Below, one piece after another: positions 10,273 to 21,579 of a DNA stretch of 64,000 bases (its first letter is position 1; each line of letters starts with the position of its first letter). Source of the DNA: Forficula auricularia (Eukaryota; Arthropoda; Insecta; Dermaptera; Forficulidae). The stretch is taken from the NCBI GenBank assembly GCA_024734495.1, contig JALMQS010000085.1:27279766-27343765 (forward strand), in the 5' to 3' direction. The notes under the pieces are model-generated. The model was not told the origin of the DNA. It made no database searches and was given only the letters and a program-made list of their open reading frames with translations. Made by a program: the position numbers and the translations under genes.

Positions 10273-10460
10273 CTGAAATAAAACACAATTCAATTGGTAT
10301 TTTCTTGAATCCTTATCTAAGATTTATGATTTAATAAAAAAAAAAAAAACAACTAATTTTACATTAATTTGACAGTTATAATAAATATTTTCTAGAAATG
10401 AATTAATAGTTAATATCATGAGAAAATTGTAATATTATAATGGGGGTATTAATCTTAATA
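10273..10460. other. Intronic or upstream flank of the zinc-finger gene
   Basis: AT-rich sequence upstream of exon A on the minus strand, matched in the right arm. It begins with a pyrimidine tract and CAG acceptor at 10273-10275. Confidence 0.55.
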
Positions 10461-11682
10461 TACCGGGTGAGTTTTTTATCTTGAGACAGTCTTATAACTT
10501 AAAAACAGTGCATTATATGAGCAAAACTTTTAAATAAAAGTTTATTTATATCAAGAGGGAAACTAAACTACACTATTGTTTGTCGACATAGAACAAGCTT
10601 TCAAGGGTATTTTAAGAACAAGTTCTCTTTTTTAAATAGAACCATATATTTTTCTTTACGTCTACTTATTCTACTTAAAAAACCGAACAACTTTAATAGA
10701 ACTATTTTTTATACGACATCAATTAAACAAAATATTAAATCAAATCGATCTCCAAAAAAATCTTAATAATTATTTTTAAAAAATTATTTAACTTAATTAT
10801 CAAATAATAATGATTAAATAATTCATTATTAAATCAAAAAGTCACAACAATGAAAATAAGTTTATAATGATATTAAAGCTTCATTATACACAGATTTAAG
10901 AGAATATTTTCTGCTTAATAGAACTAGTTGAAATTATTGAGTTTAAAAAAGTTTTTTTTCTCGTGTCAATCCAGTAGATAGTTAAATATTGTATTACCAT
11001 AATATAAATGTAGCATTTTTTGTTGAAGGCAGAATTGAAATGATCTTAATTTATGGTGAATGTGGAAGAAGTGTTATGGGGCTGCCATTGAAATGGATGC
11101 CGAGCGTTTTCCTGATAGGAATACACCCTCACAAGCTTCATTTTATTGTGTTGTAAATCTGTTTTAAAAAAAAAGGAAATGCAAAGGCTCGAAGAAACTG
11201 AAACAGGCCGAAATAAGGAAATTGGAACTGAAATTCATCCAGAAGACTTACGATACACTCTGGAATGTCATAGAACAGTGGAGCAAAAATATTAATTATT
11301 ATTAATTATTATTAAATTATTTATTTAATAATGAAATATTTGATCATTATTATTTGATAATTAAGTTGAATAATTGTTACAAAGGATTTTTTTTGGAGAT
11401 CTAATTAATTTAATATTTTGTTTAATTGATGTCGTATAAAAAAATAGTTCTAATAAAAGTCGTTCAGTTTTTTAAATAGAATAAGTAGACGAAAAGTAAA
11501 ATATAGGGTTCCATTTAAAAAACAGAACTTGAGCTTAGAATACCCTTGAAAGCTTGTTCTACGTCGACATACAAAAAAGTAGTTTAGTTTCCCCCTTGCT
11601 ATAAATAAACTTTTATTTGAAACTTTTTTTCATATAATGCACTTTTTTTGACTGTCTCAAAATAAAAAAACTCACCCGGTAT
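10461..11682. mobile_element. Long-inverted-repeat DNA transposon with ACCGGGTGAG ends (left-arm copy)
   Basis: The ends are ACCGGGTGAGTTTTTTATCT and its near complement ending CTCACCCGGT, with arms of roughly 370-400 bp flanked by TA. The central part (about 11030-11290) reads, with frame breaks, like a YGECGRS...ERFPDRNTPSQASF helix-turn-helix segment related to the DUF4817-type domain found near Tc1/mariner-like transposases. There is no DDE domain, so the element is non-autonomous. A second copy sits at the matching place in the right arm (15949-18281), so the insertion predates the duplication. Confidence 0.7.
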
Positions 11683-12571
11683 ATACCCTATGTGTTTATT
11701 TGCACCAAGCAGAATATAAGCTAATTTTTTCACTTTAAAATTAATAAATGTATGAATGTCCCTCATGGAGAGATATATAGCTTATATTTTGATTAATATA
11801 TAATACAAATAGATATTAATTACTCTCTAAATGTGATATTTTAAATTATTTGATAAATTCAACATAACCTACTAACCTTTATGAATAGGATAATTGTTTG
11901 GATTGTTGAGAATTTTATTATCAACAATTCTAAATGTATCCATTATGCTTATATATCTTGAAAATATTTCAATTGAATAAACAAAAACGAAATTGTTTAA
12001 TATTAAAATCTATCAAATGAAAGATCAGATAAATGGCAAAATGGATTCTTCAAACAATAGATGAAAGTTTCAATTTCTAATCTTCAGATGGCAGTAGTGT
12101 TGTTAATTGTGACAATATTCAAATAAAACTAAATTAAAAAGTAGAAATTAAAATATTTTAGAGTAAATTATTAAGAAATTCAAATATTCTCATGACTAAA
12201 TTTAAAAGATCACGTAGGTCCCTGTCCTCAATTTGTAATAGTTTTCATAAATACTGAATTTTAATGTCCGGATTGACCCCTCTTGATTATTTGCCCCCCC
12301 CCCCCACTATTTAGGACATTTATATTTCTTTTATTTCATATCGTTTTAATGAAAAACTACATGTGTTATTGAATATATTATGTAAATAATTTTAAGGAAT
12401 TGAAAAAAAAAATGGAAAATATTTTTTGAACCTTTTATTAAAATTTGAATAAAATACTACTCGAAAAACTTAATTTTTTTATTTCATTGACCATTTTTAT
12501 TTCAGTAATTGCCAGCTTCCCCGGCTCCCAATATCTAGCCGCACCCTTTTTATCAAATGCTATTAATACAC
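11683..12571. other. AT-rich DNA at the inner edge of the left arm
   Basis: The part to about 11965 matches the right arm; the remainder is unique AT-rich spacer with a C-run near 12296. No gene was recognised. Confidence 0.5.
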
Positions 12572-12572
12572 C

Positions 12573-12795
12573 ATGTCGACTGATATGGAAGACATAATTA
12601 CTAAAAATATATTCCAATGTGAGTCACTTGATGTTCAATATAGACAGCTTCTCGGCTATTCAAAAGTGAGGTCTTTTACTTCAAATCCAGCAATAGAGCG
12701 TATTTTCCAATTATATGATCCTTTTCGAACATTATTTTTAAATCTGGAAAAATGCCCCACACCCTTCTGAAAAAGGTTCTTTCAAACCGCCACCT
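12573..12795 (+). pseudogene. Possible hAT transposase remnant
   Basis: A short frame contains NPAIERIFQLYDPFRTLFLNLEKCP, and after a one-base shift LLKKVLSN. The pattern of a conserved helix, then PL(F)xxYFL-like and E-x-C-P, resembles a mid-region of BED/hAT transposases. Only about 70 residues remain, so the assignment is tentative. Confidence 0.35.
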
Positions 12796-12925
12796 AATAT
12801 CGTGTACACCTACTTCCACTTTCAAGTAGAAGACAATAGATCAAGGGGCATTATCTAATGAATTCCAAAATAATTCCAAAGACGTGTACACCTAATTCCA
12901 ATTGCGGTTCACCCCTCGGTTACCT
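12796..12925 (+). repeat. Dispersed repeat shared with 51722-51875
   Basis: Shared words in the same order include GTGTACACCTACTTCCACTT, CAAGTAGAA, GGGGCATTATCTAAT, CCAAAATAATTCCA, and ACACCTAATTCCAAT followed by CGGTTCAC. No coding function is seen. Confidence 0.75.
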
Positions 12926-13565
12926 CAGAACCTATATGATTTATTTCGTCCACAGCCAGGCAGTGTTTTTTCTTAAAACTACTTTTCAAATTGAATTTGA
13001 AAAATTTCAACTGCAGAAATTAATGATATTTTGGAAGATTTTTTATTTTACAATAAAAAACGATAAACGATGATAGATTTGTATTCTGGGATTAAGGATA
13101 AATTTATAAAAGAACTTTTATAAAATTTGTTATGAATTCAGTCAGGGGCGATGTGCCATAAGATGAACCGGGAAATTTCCCGGTGGGCAAAGTGTTTATA
13201 GGCCCGCAGGGCTGGTGGCTGAAAGTACGTCTAAGTGATCTACCAACCTATCTTCATAAACATGTACTTACCGAAAATAAAGAGCCGGAATGAATTTTTC
13301 ATTTTCTTAACAAATTTTTGTAGGATTTTTGTACATTTTTTTCTGTATTTTACACTATTATTTGCCTATATAATTAATCAGCAAAAGATTTAGTTTTTAT
13401 TTATCTTCTTCCGACTGCACATAAATAACTCTCAAACTCTTTATTTTGTGGTAATTAAGATAAGTCACGCGTCACGCGCTGATTGCTTACTATTCGATTT
13501 TATGAAATGAGAGGGACAAATTCAATTTTTGACTGAAAAATAAAGAAGTACACAATTTATAGATT
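12926..13565. other. Spacer without recognisable gene
   Basis: This stretch contains a short perfect palindrome, CCGGGAAATTTCCCGG near 13169, but no supported gene. Confidence 0.45.
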
Positions 13566-13639
13566 ATGAAATGCTATCTAACGGCTCAAATTTTTACAAA
13601 ATTATTTGCAATTATTGGCCCTGTCTCGAAATATTTGCA

Positions 13640-13910
13640 AACTAGCAGATTAGAGTTAAGATGCCACCAAATGATTATGAATTGTACATCTTATAAATCT
13701 CATCTCATAACGCATTTAAGGATACATTCCGGTGAAAAGCCTTATAAATGTACTGAGTGTTCCAAAAGATTTACTCGCAAGTCTACCCTTGATAGCCATT
13801 TGCTGACACATACAGGAGAAAGGCCCTTTAAGTGTGCTCATTGCACAAAGGCCTTCGCACAAAGGCCACATCTCATAACTCATTTAAAAATACATTTTAG
13901 AAATCCTTGA
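13640..13910 (+). pseudogene. C2H2 zinc-finger gene fragment in the spacer of the inverted duplication
   Basis: The frame ending with a stop at 13908-13910 has two canonical fingers, CTECSKRFTRKSTLDSHLLTH (split here as CTEC...HLLTH) and CAHC...HLKIH, with SGEKPYK and TGERPFK linkers. They are preceded by the helix half of a third finger lacking its proper CxxC. A CTAGCAG near 13642 could be a splice acceptor. The fingers are related to, but not copies of, those in the two arms. The gene is either a terminal exon of a small zinc-finger gene or a remnant; upstream exons are not seen. Polyadenylation cannot be placed with confidence. Confidence 0.6.
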
Positions 13911-15205
13911 GAAAATTTTCAGATTCATTTTATATTCACAAAATGTTCAAATCTCCTTTCAATTCATTCAATTTCCTGACGAGTGTATTATTGTTTGAAC
14001 ATCTTAATGTTTAAGTTGTAATTTTGAATATAATATAAGATTTGTTTGTCCTTTTTGGTATATTTGTTGTTCCACTAATCATTTACTTTTTCTCTCATTG
14101 TATGTTTACTAGGGTGTGGCTGTTAATTAATAATTTCTTTACAGCGCCCTCATCATCGATAAGAAATAATTGATGTGAAATTTTATTTTTCCTAAAATTG
14201 ATTAAAGGTTTCAAGAATACTTTTTTCCCCTTTTTTCTGTATTTCCATGTATGTCGAGGAAAGTTTTTTATTTAATAAATTCTAGATTATGGAATCCTCA
14301 ATGAATTATATCTCATGCGAATATGCCATTAGCGCAACAGTCTGCCAAATCTACATCAATTATGACCTTCATGAATTACTTTGAAATTGTTTTTTTAAAA
14401 GAATTTTATTTATTTAATAAGAAAAATAATAATTAAATTATTTCAATATAAATGTTTACCTTTATTTGCATCAAGCAAATGACACATTCTTTCAAATGCA
14501 AATACAATAATATTCTGAAACAATCGTTTCTTTTTGTTTTTTATAAAAAAAGTTTATCAATTTACAACTACTACAAAATTATATTAAATGTAATCATCCT
14601 TCTTGTAAATATTATACTATATCTATTTCACTAACAATTTTTGAAAACAAATATCAATTTCTTGTTTAGTTTTTATTAATACGCTTACATTAAAATTATT
14701 ATACACTTAATTTAGTTGGAGTTTTCTTAAAGTGTTGTAATATTTGACCACGCACTCTAATGGAAGGAATGTTTAATTAATTTGATTTCCAATGGAGTTT
14801 TCTGGATCAATTAGACCAATTTTCGACAAATAAAAACCTGAATCGGTAAAGATCTGAATTTCTGTATACATGCTTAATACGACTTCCCATTGAACATACT
14901 AAAAGTCAAAATCTGTTGCGCTCGAAGGGCGGCATTCTTGAAAAAAGGTATACTTTTTCAGCCGCGTTTGCCTATATCTCGGCAACTAACACTGATACTA
15001 AAAAATTGTCCAGATAAAAAATATAGTTATTAAAATTCTATAAGAAAAGCATATTAACATTTCTTTTTGCATCTAATACTTTAGCTGTAAACCGTCGCTG
15101 AATAGAGAAGAATTTTTCTGAAGGAGTGATAACGATGTCGTTTTAAAGATCTCTGACTAGCAGGCACATTATACAGGGCGTTTCTAAATTGATGCCAAAT
15201 ATTTT
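13911..15205. other. AT-rich spacer without recognisable gene
   Basis: Mostly AT-rich sequence with no convincing gene; the open frame at 14452 is low complexity and not supported. Confidence 0.45.
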
Positions 15206-15206
15206 A

Positions 15207-15404
15207 AGGGGTTATTTTTCGTAAAAAATTAACGGCGTTCTTTCATATAATTCTTGTTAAAAATCCCTTCCCTCCAAATTATAGTCAAATCTAGCATTCA
15301 GCCCTAACTTTAAATGGTTTAAACTTGGAGGGGAAGAGGGATTTGAACAAAAAATTATATGAAAGGCCCCCGTTAATTTTTGCTGAAAATCACCCCTTAA
15401 ATTA
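15207..15404. repeat. Short inverted-repeat element (MITE-like)
   Basis: Arms of about 65 bp (TTAAGGGGTTATTTTTCGTA near 15209 and the diverged complement ending CACCCCTTAA near 15402) enclose a centre containing a second inverted pair (AATCCCTTCCCTCC / GGAGGGGAAGAGGGAT). TTAA at both edges may be a target duplication. No coding capacity. Confidence 0.6.
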
Positions 15405-15948
15405 AATATAATTAAATATCTAATTTAGTCTGCAAAATTATTAGTGATATAAATTGAAATCAATATTTAAATCTTTCCTCTATTGGATTCGGGATCGCTC
15501 GGAGCCGTTCGGCAACCTTCGGGTTTCCTTGTCAACTTATTTCGCTACCTTGATAACTTAACTCTTTTATCTATCGACTGTCATTTGATACCTATTAATA
15601 ATTGAATAATTACTTTTTTTGATTATTTTAATAAGTTTTTTTCAATATATATATATATATATAAATGACCATAATGGATACATTTAGAATTGTTGATATC
15701 AATAAAATTTCAACAATCCAAACAATTATCCTATTCATAAAGGTTAGTAGGTTATGTTTAATTTATCAAATAATTTAAAATATCACATTTAGAGAATAAT
15801 TAATATCTATTTATATTATATATTAATCAAAATATAAGCTCTTTATCTCTATGAGGACATTCAAAAGATATATTAATCTAAAAAGGGAAAAAATTAGGTT
15901 ATTTTTGGTATTCTGCTTGGTGCAATTAAACACATACGGTATATATAT

Positions 15949-18281
15949 ACCGGGTGAGTTTTTTATCTTGAGACAGTCTTATAACTCAAAAACAGTGCAT
16001 TATATGGAAAAAGTTTCAAATAAAAGTTTATTTATATCGAGGGGAAACTAAACTACGCTATTGTTTGTCGACCTAGAACAAGCTTTCAAGGGTATTTTAA
16101 GGTCAAGTTGTGTTTTTTAAATAGAACCCTGTATTTTTCTTTAGGTCACCATATTCTACAATAAAAACTGAACAACTTTCATAAGAACTATTTTTTTATA
16201 CGACATCAAATAAACAAAATATTAAATTAATTAGATCTCCAAAAACGAACCTAATAATTATTTTTAACAATTATTCAACTTAATTATCAAATAATAATGA
16301 TTAAATAATTAATTATTAAATCAATATTTATTAAATTGAAAATTCACAATAATGAAAATAAATGTTTATACTGATATTAAAACTTCGTTATAATCAGATT
16401 TAAGAGATTATTTTCTACTTAATAGATCTTTTTAAAATTCTTGAGTTTAAAAAAAATTATTTCTCGTGTCAATCCAGTAGATAGCTATATTGTATTACTA
16501 TAATAAAAATGGAGTATTTTTTTTTGAAGACAGAATTGAAATGGTCTTAATTTATGCGGTGAATGTTGAAAAAGTATTATGGGGCTGCTTCGAGCGTTTT
16601 CCTGATAGGAATACACCCTCACAAGCTTCATTTTATCGTCTTGTAAATATGTTTTAAAAAATAACGAATTAAATTCAACCAGAAGACTTGCGATACATTC
16701 TGGAATGTCTCAGAACATAGTCGGAAAATTATTAAATTGTTTATTTAATAATGAAATATTTGATCATTATTATTTGATAATTAAGTTGAATAATTGTTAA
16801 AAATAATTATTACTTGAATTTTTTTTTAGATCCAATTGATTTAATATTTTGTTTAATTGATGTCGTATAAAAATAGTTCTAATAAAAGTTGTTCAGTTTT
16901 TTAAATAGAATAAGTAGAGGTAATGAAAATATATGGTTCTATTTAAAAAACAGAACTTGTTCTTAAAATACCCTTGAAAGCTTGGAATGGTCTTGCTGTA
17001 AAACAAGAAATATTCGAATCAAACATATCTGTATTTTTGATTTGAATTTTATATATATATTAATATATAAATTATTAGTTAATAAATCAGGGGGTCCTGA
17101 TGAGTTCTAGATAGAGCAGACATAATTGACCGGCAGGGACCGCAATTACGAGATAATGAGAGGGGAACGACCGCCCAGTACAGAGGACAGAGTCCAGGAG
17201 AGACAAAGAAAAAGCATATACACACACGCTGCTAGTCTTCGCTTACACAATATACAACTTACTCTTCGCTTAGACCATACACACTTCTATTCGATTTTTC
17301 ACTTAGACAATACACATTCCGGGTCTAGTCTTAGCTGAGAGTGTATATATACATTATTATTACCACAGAGAGAGAGAGCCATGAGCTGCAAATTCTCCCT
17401 TCGATATATATGTTCTATATTTTTTTCTTCATCGAGCGACCTACGTCATCTAAGGCACAGTATTATTGATACACGTTCGACGTCATAACAGAGACTACCG
17501 GCGTACCGCTGATATATATATATAATTATCTACATTGAGCCCCGAGAAGCACACCTTCAATTCTGGCACTCAAACCCGTTATTATATGTATATTATTTTC
17601 ACCGGCTGTTCTTCAGCAGCGACAAGTCTATCAATAAAACCATCCCGCCGGACCCAACAGAGTTTGCCGTGTAATGATACTGAACATAGCTTACACCTAT
17701 GCAGCTTTCTCCACTGCAGCTGTGAAAATACATCGGAGATACTCTACCTCACCTCAACTAATTGTACTGCTCAGGAATAAACGTCTCATTGTCTTTTGTT
17801 AAATGTTGGTCAGTATTACAATTATTTCTAGAATAAGTACCAGGAAGCTTCCTCGCATACTTACATCCTTCATCGTCACATAAACATTTCATTCTCCATT
17901 ATAGGGACGCCGAACTTGGATCAGCCACTCGAGAGGATACGCCCAAAGCCCATAAAAAGTCGAAGCAGATATAAATTAATAACCTAATAATAAAGAAACT
18001 TAACGTAAATTTAAATAAAGCCTAATCCCTTGAACATACATAGCCCCCCCACTCCCTCTTGCCCCTTCAATTCATCCACACCCTCGCGTGGTGTTCGTGT
18101 GCTGGGATTGCATGCAGCCAAATCATCCCACCCCCTCGCGAGCTTGTGCTATGTCGACAAACAATAGTGTAGTTTAGTTTCCCTCTTGATCTAAATAAAC
18201 TTTTATTTGAAAGTTTTGCTCATATAATGCACTGTTTTTAAGTTATAAGACAGTCTCGAGATAAAAAAAACTCACCCGGTA
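15949..18281. mobile_element. Long-inverted-repeat transposon with ACCGGGTGAG ends (right-arm copy, interrupted)
   Basis: Same ends and interior as 10461-11682, including the decayed ERFPDRNTPSQASF-like segment near 16590. The copy is interrupted by a 1156-bp insertion at 16985-18140. Confidence 0.7.
16985..18140. mobile_element. Unclassified 1.16 kb insertion, possible solo LTR
   Basis: The 6-base word AGCTTG at 16979-16984 and 18141-18146 flanks the insert, consistent with a target duplication. Composition is richer in G+C than the surroundings. There is an AATAAA at about 17776 and a GAACTTGG segment near 17912 that could be part of a primer site. Terminal TG...CA and a coding region were not found. 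It could also be a SINE-like or composite insertion. Confidence 0.4.
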
Positions 18282-18387
18282 TATTAAGATTAATACCCCC
18301 ATTAAATATTACAATTTTCTCATGATATTAACTATTAATTCATCTCGAGAAAATATTTATTATAACTGTCAAATTAATGTAAAATTA

Positions 18388-18814
18388 ATTTTAAAACTAA
18401 AGATATGAGCATCTTTTTTTTTAAAAAAAAGTTGGAATGTTTTTCAAAAAATTAGCTCGGGTTCAGATTACCAAAATATAATTTAAATTAGAAAGTTAGT
18501 TCAATCAATCTTTTTCGACAAATTTAAGATTTTAGTAGAATTGCGATATCAGGAATTCATTCCCTCAGGAGTCGAACCTGAGAACTAACATGCAAGCCCT
18601 CGAAACCCTCTCTCGCGATTCAGAGAGAGGTTTTTGTCTGAATCGCAAGAGGGAGGTTTTTGTCTCGAGGGTGTGAGCTGACTGCCTGAAAGCATGTTAG
18701 TTCTCAGGTTCGACTCCCAGGGATGAATTCCTCTGATATCGCAATTTAATAATATTTCTACTAAAATCTTAGAATTTGTCCGAAAAAGATTGATTGAATT
18801 CTTTCTAATTTAAA
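18388..18814. mobile_element. Head-to-head pair of tRNA-derived SINE-like sequences
   Basis: The 9-base repeat GTAAAATTA flanks the insertion (18379-18387, 18815-18823). Inside, arms of roughly 120 bp are inverted copies. Each arm carries a tRNA T-arm/B-box (CTCAGGTTCGACTCC on the inward-reading strand, stem TCAGG/CCTGA in the left arm), preceded by GACTGCCTGAAAGCATG in the right arm. A related single tRNA-like sequence lies at 50890-50955. No complete cloverleaf is present, so these are not functional tRNA genes. Confidence 0.6.
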
Positions 18815-18891
18815 GTAAAATTAGTTGTTTTTTTTTTTTATTAAATCATAAATCTTAGATAAGGATTCAAGAAAATACCAATTTATTTCAG

Positions 18892-20104
18892 GCCACTTCA
18901 TCCCTGTTGCTATTGCAGTATGATCTTTATAAGCGAAGCATTTCTAGAAAAGCATCAAAAGATATGCCTTAATATGAAAATATATAGCCTATTAAAAAAT
19001 CAGTTAAATATTACTGCATCAAAAAAAGGTAAATTTAATCCTTAATTTGCAGTGAAATCCATTTTGAAAATGATTTAAAATTTTGTAATTCATTCAGGTC
19101 AGAAATTCATCAAGTGTACAACATGTCAAAAGAGATTCACTTCAAAAGCAGATCTCAATAAACATTTGCTGGAACATTCAGAGGAAAGGCCATTTGGGTG
19201 TCCCCATTGTGAAAAACGCTTCTCTCTTAAATGTAATCTCACAACTCATTTAAGAATACATACAGGAGACAAACCTTTTAAATGTAGTCAGTGTCCGTTG
19301 AGATTTGCACACAAGATCAGTCTTAATAATCATTTAAAGATCCATTCCGGAGAAAGGCCTTTTGCCTGTGCCCATTGTGAAAAACGCCTCAAAAATCTCA
19401 TCTCTCAACGCATTTAAGAATACATACAGGAGACAAACCTTTTAAATGTAGTCAGTGTCCGTTGAGATTTGCACACAAGACCAGTTTTAATAATCATTTA
19501 AAGATCCATTCCGGAGAAAGGCCTTTTGCCTGTGGCCATTGTGAAAAACGCTTCTCTCAAAAATCCAATCTCTCAAGCCATTTAAGAATACATACAGGAG
19601 ACAAACCTTTTAAATGTAGTCAGTGTCCGTTGAGATTTGCACACAAGATCAGTCTTAATAGTCATTTACAGATCCATTCCGGAGAAAGACCTTTTGCCTG
19701 TGCCCATTGTGAAAAACGTTTCTCTCAAAAATCTACTCTCTCAACGCATTTAAGAATACATACAGGAGACAAACCTTTTAAATGTAGTCAGTGTCCGTTG
19801 AGATTTGCACATATAACAATATCTTAACACTCATTTACAGATCCATTCCGGAGAAAGACCTTTTGCCTGTGCCCATTGTGAAAAACGTTTCTCTCAAAAA
19901 TCTACTCTCTCAACGCATTTAAGAATACATACAGGAGACAAACCTTTTAAATGTAGTCAGTGTCCGTTGAAATTTGCACGGAAGAACAGTCTTAATATTC
20001 ATTTACAGATCCATTCCGGAGAAAGACCTTTTGCCTGTGCCCATTGTGAAAAATGCTTTTCACTTAAATCTTATCTCAAAAGGCATTTAAAGTTACATAC
20101 ATAA
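18892..20104 (+). pseudogene. C2H2 zinc-finger gene, right-arm copy (about 12 fingers, two frameshifts)
   Basis: The gene structure mirrors the left arm: exon A (18892-19028, encoding the C2HC finger), a 69-base GT-AG intron (19029-19097) and exon B (19098-20104). Exon A has one G fewer at the acceptor than the left copy, which by itself would shift the frame. Exon B encodes about twelve fingers alternating regularly between CxHCEKRF and CSQCPLRF types. One frame break is near 19390 (bases lost in KRFSQKS) and another near 19815 (after RFAH). The last finger ends in HLKLHT and a TAA at 20102-20104. The product cannot be made full length unless the breaks are sequencing errors. Two more fingers than the left copy implies unequal gain or loss of the two-finger unit after duplication. 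Confidence 0.85.
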
Positions 20105-20485
20105 GAAAGATCTTATAATTGTCCTGACTGTCTTTTGTGATTTTCCCAAAAAATAATCTTTGGATTATTTTATTTATTCATCAGAACCTTCTTAAAAGAA
20201 CACTTGATAAACGTCACGATTTCACCACCGGTGCGTGAAATACTTACTCTGAGAAGAACCCAGAACAAACTTACTAGATACGATATAAATACAATATATA
20301 TAAAAATATTAAAGTGTGTGGGGTGAAGTTTGGGAATAAAATGAAGCTTATTCGTGAGGGTAAATGTGGTTGGTGTATGGAGAAGGTATCTGGCTCTGAT
20401 AGTTTATCTTATTATCTCGTAGAGGTGGCTGAAACTCGGTGGGCTCTCTCTCGACGCTTATAAACTAGTTACTGAATTTATAATT

Positions 20486-21160
20486 TACTGATTTGAAAAA
20501 AAAAAAAAATATTTATAAGTTTAAGGTCAATATTTTAATTCGAATTTTAGTAAAAATAAATCATTCTATTATTTTTTTTAAAAGTCCAACTAGAATAAAT
20601 TTGAGTCTGGGCAGAATAAAGCAATCCTTAATATACTATAAATCAGCCCAGGAATTATCTTTTAAATATTCCCTAACCAGATCGTATCATATTTATTTCT
20701 GATGTTCTCTCGATGAAGGAATTAAATTTATTCAAAGGCAAATTCAAGAATTCAAGTCAGTATAATCCAATGTAAGACTTCGAATATTCACATTATAATG
20801 GCTAGACATCTAGAGCATGAAATATTAACGTATGAAATTGAGTCCATGATTTTGAATCAGCCTGTATTATAAGAATCTCAATTGTAAAATTCATTCGAAG
20901 CGAGCCTTATTTCAAGATCTTAATGTTTAACATTTAATATCGAGTTTGATTTCTAAGTCTAATTTTTGTTTCTAATTGTATGTTTATAATTCGATACGTT
21001 AATATAAATTTTAAAATGTTTATCTTATCCCAATTATTAAAGAGTTTTTGATTTATTATTAGAAATAATCAAATAGTGTGTATCTTATGCTTGATTTAAA
21101 TAAATATAAATAGTGTGTATCTTATGCTTGATGTAAATAAATATAAACCCACAAATGAAT
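20486..21160. other. AT-rich flank without recognisable gene
   Basis: Outside the duplicated arm. A short direct duplication of AATAGTGTGTATCTTATGCT occurs near 21072 and 21107. No gene was recognised. Confidence 0.5.
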
Positions 21161-21164
21161 ATTT

Positions 21165-21275
21165 CATTACAGCAACCCTTAATCCAAAGAATCCAAATTT
21201 GGGTTCTTAAACCACTGTTCTACACCAGGGGTGTCCAACCTCAAGGCTTACTTGGGCCAATTTTTAAGAAAAAAA
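21165..21275. repeat. hAT-like terminus, inverted relative of 7690-7795
   Basis: The sequence has CCAGGGGTGTCCAACCTCAA and TACTTGGGCCAATTTTTAAG, matching the complement of 7700-7790. A CAGGGGTGTCCAACC end resembles hAT elements; the partner end and target duplication were not found. Confidence 0.45.
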
Positions 21276-21579
21276 ACTATATCTCCTTCCGCACAAAATA
21301 TATAGAATATGGTAAGGGATATACAAAATATGGTAATATTATAACACAAAGTGTATATATTATATATATAATTTTTTTTTAGTAAGATCTTTTAGTCCCT
21401 AACTCTCCTCCCACTGGATACGACCATGTTCATACAACTCTTCTGACATGTAATGAAAATTATAAACTCAATTTCAGTAGAACTCATCCTCGTGATTCTC
21501 TTATTAACATGAACTTTATTATATATTTTATATTTCTTTTTTGAAATTTGTATTCTAATAATTTAGTTTGAATTATCAG

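Larger units (their letters stand above)
8950..11965. repeat. Left arm of a large inverted duplication
   Basis: The whole arm reappears reverse-complemented at 15640-20485. Matching blocks in order include the zinc-finger gene 3' flank (GTCGAGAGAGAGCCC-like edge near 8975 and 20445), the finger exons, the AT-rich intron flank, the ACCGGGTGAG element, and the inner segment with AATTGTTTGGATTGTTGA near 11895, matched at about 15710. Divergence is visible throughout and the right arm has two extra insertions. It is therefore an old duplication and not simply duplicated assembly. Confidence 0.85.
15640..20485. repeat. Right arm of the large inverted duplication
   Basis: Reverse complement of 8950-11965 with two later insertions: 16985-18140 (flanked by AGCTTG on both sides) and 18388-18814 (flanked by GTAAAATTA on both sides). 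Both insertions are absent from the left arm, so they postdate the duplication. Confidence 0.85.

Noticed and set aside
18560..18720. Functional tRNA gene
   Set aside because: Only T-arm/B-box and part of the anticodon region are visible; no acceptor stem or D-arm, and the sequence is in an inverted SINE-like pair.
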